Assembly: GCA_932521025.1 (NCBI GenBank)
Contig: OW051468.1
Coordinates: 7,130,064 to 7,194,063, forward strand
DNA length: 64,000 bases
Direction of reading: 5' to 3'
Origin: Oscheius onirici
Taxonomy: Eukaryota; Nematoda; Chromadorea; Rhabditida; Rhabditidae
Shown here: positions 48,426 through 57,818 of the stretch, one piece after another
Position numbering within the stretch: position 1 is the stretch's first letter
How the letters are laid out: each line of letters begins with the position of its first letter
Translations under genes and position numbers: made by a program
The notes under the pieces: model-generated
What the model saw: only the letters and a program-made list of their open reading frames with translations
What the model was told of the DNA's origin: nothing
Database searches by the model: none

Positions 48426-50095
48426 CTATCGAACCTGTCCAAGAAAACGCTCAGACGGACGAATAGCTACTTTCTCGTTCCATTCAACAAAAGAAGCCGG
48501 CACAAATCCTCTTTCTCTGCGCTCATCTTCTACGTATAGCCATTGTGGATCGTCCGCATTTAGGACAGTTATTCTTTCGTTGGCTGCCAAGGTTATGTCG
48601 CTATCGCTTGCGGCTTCGTATGGGAACAACGTATTGACCATTCCAATACGAGTCTGAGCAAGATAAACTAGGTAGAAGGGGTGAAAATCTACCAAGATAT
48701 ACGGTGTACCCGCATCATCCTTTTTGACAGGCAAACTGTCCAAGAAGCGCTGCAAGTTGCTTTTGCTCCAATCTGCCGATCCTCTGAGGCTGGAAGTCAT
48801 CCTCTTGGCCTCTTTCTGGTCTTCTCGACGTCGCATTGCGCAATATTGCTTGACCAAATACATTTTTACAGTAACAGATTACTCACAGCCGGTATGAAGC
48901 CCCGTCTCCCGTCAGGAGACTCGACGTATACCCAGTCGTCTTCTCTGTACATTGCCCTCACTACAGATCCCTTGTGAACACTCAGCTCATCCGCAACCTT
49001 TAAAGGAAGCCTCCGGGATCGAGTGAAGTAGTGCAACCGCTGCGGGACCAATTGAACGGGTTCCGTCACGATTGCAGTGGGTCCCGAGACGATCTCATTG
49101 ACGTTTTACACTCGTTTTTTCGTTTCCAAACAATGTTTAATCGATTCGGCATCGAATTTTACACCAGTTATGTCTATTCCGACATCAAAATTGTTGTGCT
49201 TAGGAAAGAAAAAGTTAGGAAAGAACGGAAGCGCTGCTTTCGCCTTTTCCTTCCAGTTTTACTAAATTTTTGTTACAAGGTTGGCAACGCCCTTCCAGGG
49301 CTAAAGTAGAAATTCATGACTTCGCTCGTCACGAAACCCCAGTCGTGATTTCCCTTTCATTCCTCCTTTGTTACACCTCCTTGACCCTCCAAGAAAAACT
49401 ACTGAAATTATATTTAAACCCATCCCCTCCTTAGCCTACTTTCAAAATGTAGGACCTGAACGGATCGCCCGGCCCGTTCCTACTTTAGCGAGTCTCAGTC
49501 CTACTGTACCTTCCCTTCTCTCCTTGTCACTCTGCTCCAGTCCCCCAGACTCTCCAAAGAAATTATCAAAGTCATAAGAACCCTTTGTGCACTTGCTTTT
49601 CCTGTCGTGACTTGTTAAAAACTAATTTGCGCACAAAGCTCCCCTCCTTATCCTCAATTAGAGCTTCCGACAGACACGAACACACAGAGACCTGGGAGCA
49701 ATTTAAAGTAGATCGGGATGTACTTATCTAATGTAAAATGTGAGACCAAATCGATTAAACATGGTTTGGAAATGAAAAAAACAAGTGTGAAACGTCGAAA
49801 ACGCCAAAATAAAAATTTTGGGATGAGATCGTGTCGGGACCCGCTCCAAATCGTGACAGAACCCGTGCAATTGGTCCCGCAGCGGTTGCACTACTTCACT
49901 CGATCCCGGAGGCTTCTTTAAAAACTCGTTTAGTTCCCTGTGTCCTCGTAAAAACTCTCTAGGGCCGGATCGAATACTTACCGTAGCCTTGAATGATCTC
50001 GTAATTAGGGCTGTGGTCTTCGGAACAGATGGAGTATCATCGCGTGAATCGTCTCCAGAACCAAGCAGCCGGGTGACGAAGCGGCGCAGACCCAT
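48426..50095 (-). CDS. Adaptor protein with two SH3 domains and possible N-myristoylation
   Basis: Signalling-type adaptor, ortholog not recognised. Exon 1 (50095-49982, 38 codons) starts MGLRRFVTRLLGSGDDSRDD; Gly2 could be myristoylated. After a 0.9-kb intron, exon 2 reads RLHYFTRSRRLPLKVADELS, HKGSVVRAMYREDDWVYVES, GRRGFIPAQYC: a full SH3 domain, if the 39-nt intron GTGAGT...TCAAG near 48854-48892 is removed. Then a linker (WSKSNLQRFLDSLPVKKDD) and a second SH3: TLFPYEAASDSDITLAANE, DDPQWLYVEDERRERGFVPA. Stop at 48426. The ALYDY motif is weak in the first domain (LHYF) but both have the WxYxE and GFxPA ends. Exon 2 start is uncertain; intron 1 contains an inverted copy of its first part. 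Confidence 0.72.
48996..49180 (-). repeat. Left arm of inverted repeat at SH3 gene exon 2
   Basis: Pairs in inverted orientation with 49730-49925. It contains the 5' part of exon 2 and about 90 bp of upstream intron. Shared core includes GAAGTAGTGCAACCGCTGCG and, farther on, ATGTTTAATCGATT. Confidence 0.85.
49730..49925 (+). repeat. Right arm: inverted partial copy of SH3 exon 2 inside intron 1
   Basis: Reverse-complement copy of 48996-49180, roughly 85% alike by eye. It still encodes TEPVQLVPQRLHYFTRSRR on the plus strand but breaks off at the point where exon 2 continues LKVADEL. It is antisense to its host gene. Confidence 0.85.
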
Positions 50096-50597
50096 CTATT
50101 GCCTTGTTTGTGAGCCTGTCAACTGAGCTGACAGCACGAGAAAAGGCGACTGCAGATCGTATTGAGGGAAATGAGAAAGATTCAAAGAAAGATCTTGTTG
50201 ACAAACAAGCTCCACAACAACTGAACCGGATCTAACCAGTGAACTAATCAGTAAGAAAAACATAAAGATGTGCTACTAGACAAAATACACCCTCACATCA
50301 CCCAAGACTATACAATTGCCGAAGACGTTATAGTCAACACGGAAAGAAAGTGAGTCAACTGAAATCCGGACTGAACAAGACTAGTTGTCCTTTAAGCTAC
50401 TGTAACAAAACAAATACTTCATGTCCTTACTTCGGAAGAGACAGAATCAGAGCAACTCTCTACTAAAGAGGAGTTAGATGAACTGACACCATGCTTTTGT
50501 CCTGTAAAAATCAGTCACCTATTTCCAAACGTTTGTAATCCCATGAAAAAGATGCAAAAGTTTGCAAGCTTTGGTCTACTTAGTCTCTATATTTTGC

Positions 50598-50604
50598 TAT
50601 AAAA
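50598..50604 (+). promoter_or_regulatory. TATA box of KEKE gene copy 2
   Basis: TATAAAA, 51 bp before the ATG at 50655, mirrored exactly in the other copy. Confidence 0.7.
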
Positions 50605-50654
50605 GGAGAGCAACCCCAGACGGAAATCATTTGGACACAACGAGACTTTGAAGG

Positions 50655-51233
50655 ATGCTGGCCCCACTGACGATGCTGCTGCTGCCGACGCTGGTGGCTC
50701 TACCTCTGTTGGCCGGCTGCTTCGGAAAGAAGAAGAACAAGGAGAACGGGAACGAGGCCGAAGCCAAGAGCAAGGTAGCCCCACCACCTCCTGCTACCAA
50801 AGCCGAGGGCAGTAAGCAAGATGTCGTCAAGCCGGACGAGAAGCTGAAAGAGAGCGAAGAGAAGAAGGAAGCCGAGGTCAAGGGCGAGAAGAAGGAAGAG
50901 GAGAAGAAGGACGAAGAGAAGAAGGAGGAAGAAAAGAAGGACGAAGAGAAGAAGGAAGAGAAAAAGGATGAGAAGAAGGAAGAGAAAAAGGACGTCGTGG
51001 TCAAGAAGGAAGAAAAGCTCGAAGTGAAGAAGGTGGAATCGAAGAAGGAGGACAAGAAGGACGAGAAGAGCAAGTCGAAGAGCAAGAAGTCGAGCAAGTC
51101 GAAGAAGGGCGAGAAGAAGAAGGACGAGGAGAAGAAGGACGAGGAGAAGAAGGAGGAGGAGAAGAAGGAGGAGAAGAAGGAGGAGAAGAAGGACGAGGCC
51201 AAGAAGGACGATAAGAAAAAGGAAGAAAAGTGA
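50655..51233 (+). CDS. Lys/Glu-rich (KEKE) protein with hydrophobic leader, copy 2
   Basis: Second, inverted copy of the intronless 192-residue gene. Leader MLAPLTMLLLPTLVALPLL then AGCFGKKKNKENGN, a PPPP linker (preceded by Ala where copy 1 has Ser), a segment with QDVVKPDEKLKESEE, and the KKEE/KKDE repeat body interrupted by KKDVVVKKEEKLEVKKVESK and KSKSKKSSKSKKGEKK. The Lys/Ser block could be a phosphorylation site cluster. AATAAA at 51241-51246 is 8 bp after the stop. Both copies have open frames, so both may be functional. Function unknown. Confidence 0.75.
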   Translation: MLAPLTMLLLPTLVALPLLAGCFGKKKNKENGNEAEAKSKVAPPPPATKAEGSKQDVVKPDEKLKESEEKKEAEVKGEKKEEEKKDEEKKEEEKKDEEKKEEKKDEKKEEKKDVVVKKEEKLEVKKVESKKEDKKDEKSKSKSKKSSKSKKGEKKKDEEKKDEEKKEEEKKEEKKEEKKDEAKKDDKKKEEK

Positions 51234-52800
51234 TCAGGCCAATAAACTAATAAAACACTGACACATCTTCTCTTTTTCTTCTTACCTAAACACTTGACAT
51301 TACCCACTTGGTACTTCTCTTCTCGTCTTCTTTTCTTGCTGGGTAGCTTTCCTTTGGTTCAGAGTTGGTAGCTCTTTCTTCTTGTCTGACCTGGAGGTAG
51401 CTGGTATTTGCTGAAGAATGGGTAGTTCTGTCTCTTTGGTGTCTTCTCGGTTCTACTTTGAGTACCTAGAGAGGTTTGGTAGAACTTTTTGTTGTGGTGT
51501 CCTGGTCGGTTATCTGGCCTTGTTTTATGAACTCTTCTCACCGGAAATACCAAAGTAAGAAAGAACCGGACCACTCTTATTGTAAAGGATCCATTTCATT
51601 CCAGACGATACCAACCCCTCTTAACCAGTTGTTGTTCTATATGATCACGTAGCCACCACTATCTCTCACTCTTATATAATAAGAAACAAATAAAAGTAGT
51701 TTATGAGAATGTTTCCAGGAGCTTGCCTCACTGTGATATCTGGTTCAAGACTTTAGCTGACTCATACAGTATCCAATGTCTCTTTGTGATTCTATCCGAT
51801 ATTCTATGTTCTTTGTCTCCCATAGGTAGTCATTTTCTACAAAGGAATCTTTACTCACTCTCTCCCCTTCTTTTGTTTGCCTCTCATGTGACTGACCCTT
51901 TGAACCCGGAGCCCCTGACCGGCTCATCTTTGTCCAGGAAAAGGTCTAGATAGTGGACTAATTGGAGAGAGTCATGTGACGTCAGTTGGGGGCTCTCTAG
52001 CAAGAGGCCCGATGGTCAAGGAGGGTATGTCTGTCAAAGACAACTAGTCCCGTTTCCTGTCGCTTTATGACTCCTTCTGACTGGTAGTAATCCTTGGGCT
52101 CTCTGAATTGTTTATTTCGGACACTGGGACAGCTGTTTCGGAGAGCGACTCAAGCTCGATCTGGGCTTTCCATAAACTTCTGGGATTCCTATTGAAGTCG
52201 TGATTATAAGATGTGAAGCTGTCTATTGGGTGTTCAGAATACCGTAAAACAAGGAGGTCTCAGGATAGTGTTTTCTGTCTTTTTAATTCAAGGATTGCCA
52301 ACCAGTTCCCATAACGACACGGCTTGACTAATACCCTCCTTTCTTTCTTTACATCATATGCCGTAAGAGGAAAACGATTCTTATTGTAAAGTCAGCCCCT
52401 CGAAGAAGAAGGAACAAAGTCCTGCCACAGCTGGTTGTCATGCATGAAATGGTCAGGAAAAAAGCTGAGAGTCGATGGGAAGGCGAAGAGATGAGAGGAA
52501 TGACCTGAAAGTCCGGAATTCATTTGGAAGAATTGGGTCTTGCATGTTCTGATCTTTCGTATCTGAAAAAGAATTGTAAATCGTCAAACACTATGTGACC
52601 AGATCATGTTCTGGTACTTTATACCCGTTGTTTTCATGTGTGAGTCTAGGTGCGTTCTATGACGTGAATTCGCTTATTTTTACGCTGATACGTCTCGCTT
52701 AACTGGACCACGTGACAGTTTTAGAAGGGCGAGATGTCCACAGTTCAGTGTTCCAAAACCGGATAACAGTTTCCGGTTTTCAGGAAGAAGGATCTGGTGC

Positions 52801-53142
52801 AGGGTTGTGCGATCATTTTGTCTGCAATTTCGCGTAACTCGTGCCATTTGTAAATCCCTAAAAAAATAAATTCTCAAACTATACTTACCAGATGCGCAGA
52901 CCTTGAATGCATCTGCAAAAAAATATTAAACAGGAATAAATATAATCCTGGTAAACGCTAGAGCCATCTGATCGTTGATCGCTCTAGCTCATTCTGGAGA
53001 TCGTTTTTTTCACTTCTATTATTTTTTGCAGATACATTCAAGGTCTGCGGATCTAGTAAGTATAGTTTGAGAATTTATTTTTTAGTGATTTACAAATGGC
53101 ACGAGTTATGCGAAATTGCAGACAAAATAATCGCACAACCCT
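52801..53142. repeat. Fold-back element with about 122-bp arms
   Basis: Arms 52801-52923 and 53021-53142 are inverted copies, roughly 88-90% alike by eye. Each arm contains a splice-like unit TTTTTTGCAG - ATxCATTCAAGGTCTGCG - GTAAGTATAG and a short frame MARVxRNCRQNxRTTL. The 97-bp spacer has its own small inverted repeat around GCTAGAGC...GCTCTAGC. Confidence 0.85.
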
Positions 53143-54331
53143 GATCTGGTGTAAGAGATCAAAAGAGTATTTTAGCCAATCATTCAGAGATGGCATCTTG
53201 TTGACCAGTTGCTCGAGGTGCTTGACTCTTGCCTCTTTTAGGTTCCGTGATTTAAAGGACCGTCAATCTTGTCTTGATTACATTAACCGGACTCTTGCTT
53301 CAAAGATCAGACTCCGTTTGTAGAAAGCGTTCTCTGTACCTCGTTCCTCACGACTGCCTTCTGAACATGACTCGTTGTATTCTTCCCTATAATAATCGAG
53401 AGAAGAGACCTTCTTTGTCCAAGACAGTTTTCGTCTCGGACAGGTCTTCCCACCTTTTTCTCTGTCAGCTGTGCCTTGTCCTGTTTTTCTAGCCAGGTCG
53501 GAAGGGCGTCCATCACGTGAAGGGGCGGAGATCCCTCACCGCAAAGACCGTCCACCAGGGAGAATAAGTTCTCAGTTCGAGGTCTCTCTCCTATCATTTC
53601 TTTTCTATTTTTCGGGTTTTCTTCCCTCATTCTCTTCTGACATTACAGTTTTCTCTTATTCCATTGCCAAACACCTGCGGTATCCTCAGTGAGGATTACG
53701 CTTCCCTCACCCAGCACAAGATCATATTTTCAAGTTAACGATGTTTTTAAAAAGTGTATCTTTTGACTCAAACTATAACTTTGTGACGTAGTGAATGACT
53801 TTTGTGAAGAGGCGCGGAAGCTCTCTGATCTCATCTACTTTCTTTGGATTCAAAACTTTTCAACCCTGGTGGATCAATTTTGAGCGTTGGACCACAGTTT
53901 ACTCTTCCAAGCGTGTTAATATATTATTTGACCGGGCCTCTCGTTATCGCATAATTACTGTTTGCTTGGGGATTCGTGAATCGACTCCCCGTCCGTCATG
54001 CCTAGTCAATATTTCGGTCTCCGTATTCTTTCTCTCCATCAGCGCTCAAATTTCTGTTCTTAAAGAGAATCAATAGAGAGAAGGGGAGGGAGAAAAGTGA
54101 AGAGCTTTAAACACGGTTTGACGTAGGTCGTCTCAAGCTTTTTCCTCCGTTCGCCATGTGACTCTCAAACAGAGAGAAAGCTGGTTGTAAAGAAAAATGT
54201 TAAGAGTCAAGGATTGGAGTATCTGATCAGGAAGATCTCGACTGAATCTTACTGATTCTTGTTCAAAGCAGTTTATCTTTCAGAATAGAACTGAGAGTCG
54301 AGAGTCAGAACTCCTGATTACTGTAAAGTTT

Positions 54332-54524
54332 GTTCAAAAAAAAGGACGCAACAGTAACCCATAAATATTTCGCTTCGAGAACCACAAACCCCTGATTTTC
54401 AGGGAAAACTGCAACAGTTCAAACCGATTTCTTGATTTTCTCAACGGTGAATTGCCGCGCTTGAGTGGTTTGTGGTTCTCGAAGCGAAATATTTATGGGT
54501 TACTGTTGCGTTCTTTTTTTGAAC
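54332..54524. repeat. Long hairpin with about 58-bp arms
   Basis: Arms 54332-54390 and 54467-54524. The inner 45 bp (ACGCAACAGTAACCCATAAA ... GAGAACCACAAACC) is a perfect inverted match; the outer part is GTTCAAAAAAA with small length differences. The loop is 76 nt. Confidence 0.9.
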
Positions 54525-55159
54525 AGACTTTAGACACTTTGACCTCATTTTCCAGACTCGAGTGCGAACGAGGTAACATCCGGGGTGAATAACTTTTTTT
54601 CGTACTGGATTTTTCTGACTTTTACCCAGGACCAAACTCTCCTTTTATCTGTATTTATCCTGAGTTAGTGGTCAAGACTAGACAAGTTCAAGCTTCGAGA
54701 GTTACAGTTATAGCATAGAGTTTTAACCACATCTTACTGACTCTAATCAAGATAGTTTCCTTTTTATGTATTTTTTGAATTATGCGAAGAAAGCTAGGAC
54801 TCCTGACTATTTTGAAGGAATTGAATCTTACTGACTCGCACAAAAACTATCGGCGAAAGGTTGCTGTTCCTGTCAATCCTGACTGGAATTTTTTTCTTGC
54901 AGGGCCAAACAATCCAATTCACTCTTTTCTATCTTCTCTTTCTATCCGTCATCCTGACGCAAGACCTCTTGTCGTTTTTCCAATACTGCCTGCGTCTCTG
55001 CTGGTCATTTATTGGACCTCACATGACACCCCTAGGACGCCCTATTTGACCCTCCACGGCCTCTGGTCAGCTGGTTCCGCTCTCTCTCCCCTCTTTGTCC
55101 CGTTCCAATTATAAGAACAGTTTGCAGTCTCACTCAATTCTCTCCCCACTCTGCCAAGA

Positions 55160-56269
55160 ATGCTTTCCGGTGTCTACGACTACTTCTTCGGAGAGGAAAA
55201 CTCCAATGATTCTCTCGTAAGTCCCTTTTTTCTTTGTGAAAACTGCGGAATTTCTAGTGTTCCCAAGAAAACACTGAGCCCTGTTCGGTCAGCAGTTCCG
55301 AAGACGACTGGCTGATTGTTGACGGTATGGTTTTGATCATTTGTTCCCACACTGTTTTGCCCTTTTCCTAGAAGAATGACGCGATTTCTAATGCCCTCAA
55401 CACGTATTGACAATTGTGCGCATGTGTGTATGTATTGTGTCTCCCCGTGACCAATACTCACGTGTACTCTCTGCCAGCTGACTGCGTGGGGTGTCCAAAA
55501 AGACAGATGCAGATTGGGGCATCTGTCGCCCTAATTAGCGTGGAACACCTATAACTGGGAGATCTATGAGAAATTTTAGAATGAGTACTTTTTTTAATGT
55601 TCTAGTAATTCGTAGCTTGTGGTCAGAGCACTTTACTTGGCGAAAACCGTAATGTTTCCCCTGGGTCTTTTCTGAAGGATCAAAGACGCGATCACTTGTT
55701 GTGACTCATCAAGCAGATAATTGTTTGCTTACAAAACCAAAGTTTTCTCTCGAATCGCTCTTTGGTCCTAAACTACACCTAGATCGTGAAGGAAACAATT
55801 TCTAAGAATTTCCGATTTCAGATAGCTGTGCTTCTGGCCGAAGTTCCCCGGTCATGGTTCCTGAGCCGGAACTCCGCGACATTGACACGCTGTCGTTCTG
55901 TTCGAAGAAGGGCTTCAAGCCGATCAGTGTCGATCAGATCAAGAGGTCCGAGGAACTGCGAGCTGCGCGAGCGGTGACGGCCCAACGACAGGAACTGGAA
56001 CGAGCGGTAAGTAGAATAAGACTAGATCTGTATCAGAGGAAAAGTTGTAGCTCTTCTCGGAGGTTGACGCGGCCAGTCTGTCGAACAATGCGAGCAAGAC
56101 GACGAGCACGTCGATGCAAAAGAGTCTGCTGATTTCGGCTAGCAAGTTGAAGAGGTCGACAGCCGCAACTCTCGTGGCTGCCGACGCCAAGACCAAATCG
56201 CGCTCGAAGAAGTCGGTCAAGACTCCGGCCAACCGAAACAACAACCGCAAGTGCCAGAATTTGGATTAG
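55160..56269 (+). CDS. LIR-containing TP53INP/DOR-like protein (tentative)
   Basis: Four exons: 55160-55216, about 55258-55324, about 55823-56006, about 56051-56269, joined in phase. The protein (about 170 residues) starts MLSGVYDYFFGEENSNDSL. It carries an acidic segment SSSEDDWLIVD, a good LC3-interacting motif (W-L-I-V with acidic residues before it), in the same place as the xGWLIIDL motif of TP53INP1/2, which act in autophagy and nuclear co-activation. The middle has PEPELRDIDTLSFCSKKG and a charged helix (SEELRAARAVTAQRQELERA). The C-terminus is basic, with KSRSKKSVKTP and NRNNNRKC, recalling the basic RxNRxRE end of TP53INP. Similarity is confined to these features, so the family call is tentative; the gene model is good. 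Confidence 0.6.
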
Positions 56270-57818
56270 AAGACGAGACTTTTTAGTCTTTAGGTGGAGC
56301 AGGACTCCTCCGCTAGTGTATACAGACTGTATATGTGTCTCTAACTGTATAATTTTCACTTCTTGTATATTTTTGTGTACAAACTGCCACAGCCCTCTCT
56401 AAGCTTTCAATCTCTCTGAGAAATGAACTCGTCTCACTCACTCTCTCTGCTGTGTTTCTATGCGGGCACGAACTGGTCGCGTGTCAGCACATGACGCTCT
56501 TTATTCAACCCCCAGTCACACGCCCGAAGCATACAGTGCGTGTGGGAACTGGAACAGACTAGGAGATCGGGCAAGGGAGAGGCTAGTCTTCACGGCTTTT
56601 TCGGGTGGAAATTACTCTGGAAAATGATGAACTGAAGGAATTGTATCATTTTTATTGTGTTCAATTTTCGGCTACCTTTTTAGATGTCCTACTGGAAACT
56701 GCCACTGTTTTTGGACTAGTTTCTTTGTATCGATGCCCGGTAATCGTCTTCAGATGATATATTGACAAATCGTCGTATTCCCCTTTCAGCTACAAGAAGC
56801 GCTTACTAATTCTTGGTTCGGCCAGGCTAACTTCGGTCTGCACTAAAAAATTTAACTCTTGTAAAGGAACTAGAAAGGGACAATCCGTACCAAACCTCGC
56901 CTCTTTTTTTCGTGACGAGGTCATGTATATCACCTGAACTGACTAAAATTTGAGGAGCAATGGGTTAGTCGTAGGTGCCACCTCGCCCCTGTGTCGCGGA
57001 TGAATCAACTCAACTCAGGGGTCTAGACAGGCAAATCTTTGGCTCTTACACTCATATAGTCCTCCTGTAGACAAAAACACGTCTTGTCATCTTTTCAGTC
57101 AGCAGCTCTAATAAAATTTCTTCGAACTAGCTCAGTAATGCTACCTGAGAAACATTTCTTATCACAGGAAACCTAATTGAATCAGAGAAAAAACTTGTCA
57201 ATGCTAGTGTTCTTTTTTTCCTGATGTAACATTGTCTATCACTCGCTTTGCTACTGATTACAGGATTGCGCTGATATGAAAGGCGATTAACATTCTGCTT
57301 CTTTTTGGATTCTTTCAAGATCCATGCCAATCAGAAGGATCAGTCTTTTGACTATTTGATTCTATTCTGACAGCAAACCTGCAAAACCGATTCCTGCAGA
57401 CTGTTTCTTGCACACAACTTTTTGCCAGCCATCTGTGCCCATCTGCACATTCAGTCTCTCTGTTCCCTGCAACGGCGACTGTCTTCACCCACAACCAGCC
57501 TCAATTGGTCAAATATTGTCTTTCTGGACATAATCGATCCTTCCTTCAGATCTTAGCCTCAAATTTTGTCCCACACAATATCTTTCCGTCTCATTGTTGC
57601 CCTCTGCGCCGACTGACGTAACTGAACCTTGCGTGTAGAGAGTGCATGGGAAAGGAACGGTTTTCTTTTGTTTAAATCCCAACGTAAAGAAACATGACGT
57701 CCCTCTATACTAACTATTCCTGAACATAAGTTCTCTTTAGCGTAGTCTTCTTTTACGAAAATTTTTAAACTTTCTCAATTGATACATCAATCAATTAATT
57801 TACCTAATAGTCACACTC
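56270..57818. other. Non-coding stretch
   Basis: Between the LIR protein gene and the amino-acid transporter. No exon or repeat found; probably 3' UTR and promoter. Confidence 0.4.

Larger units (their letters stand above)
50510..51331 (+). repeat. Right copy of 0.8-kb inverted duplication (partner 21967-22800)
   Basis: Same content as the left copy in opposite orientation: upstream sequence, TATA box, KEKE gene and 3' end. Similarity fades before about 50510 and after about 51331, although short matches such as GGGTAGTTCTGTCTCTTT continue beyond. Confidence 0.92.
51332..55159. other. Long non-coding stretch with two hairpins
   Basis: 3.8 kb with no supported gene. It holds the inverted repeats at 52801-53142 and 54332-54524. 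Short frames inside the first repeat are fragments of the repeat itself. The rest shows no splice-consistent exons. Confidence 0.45.
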
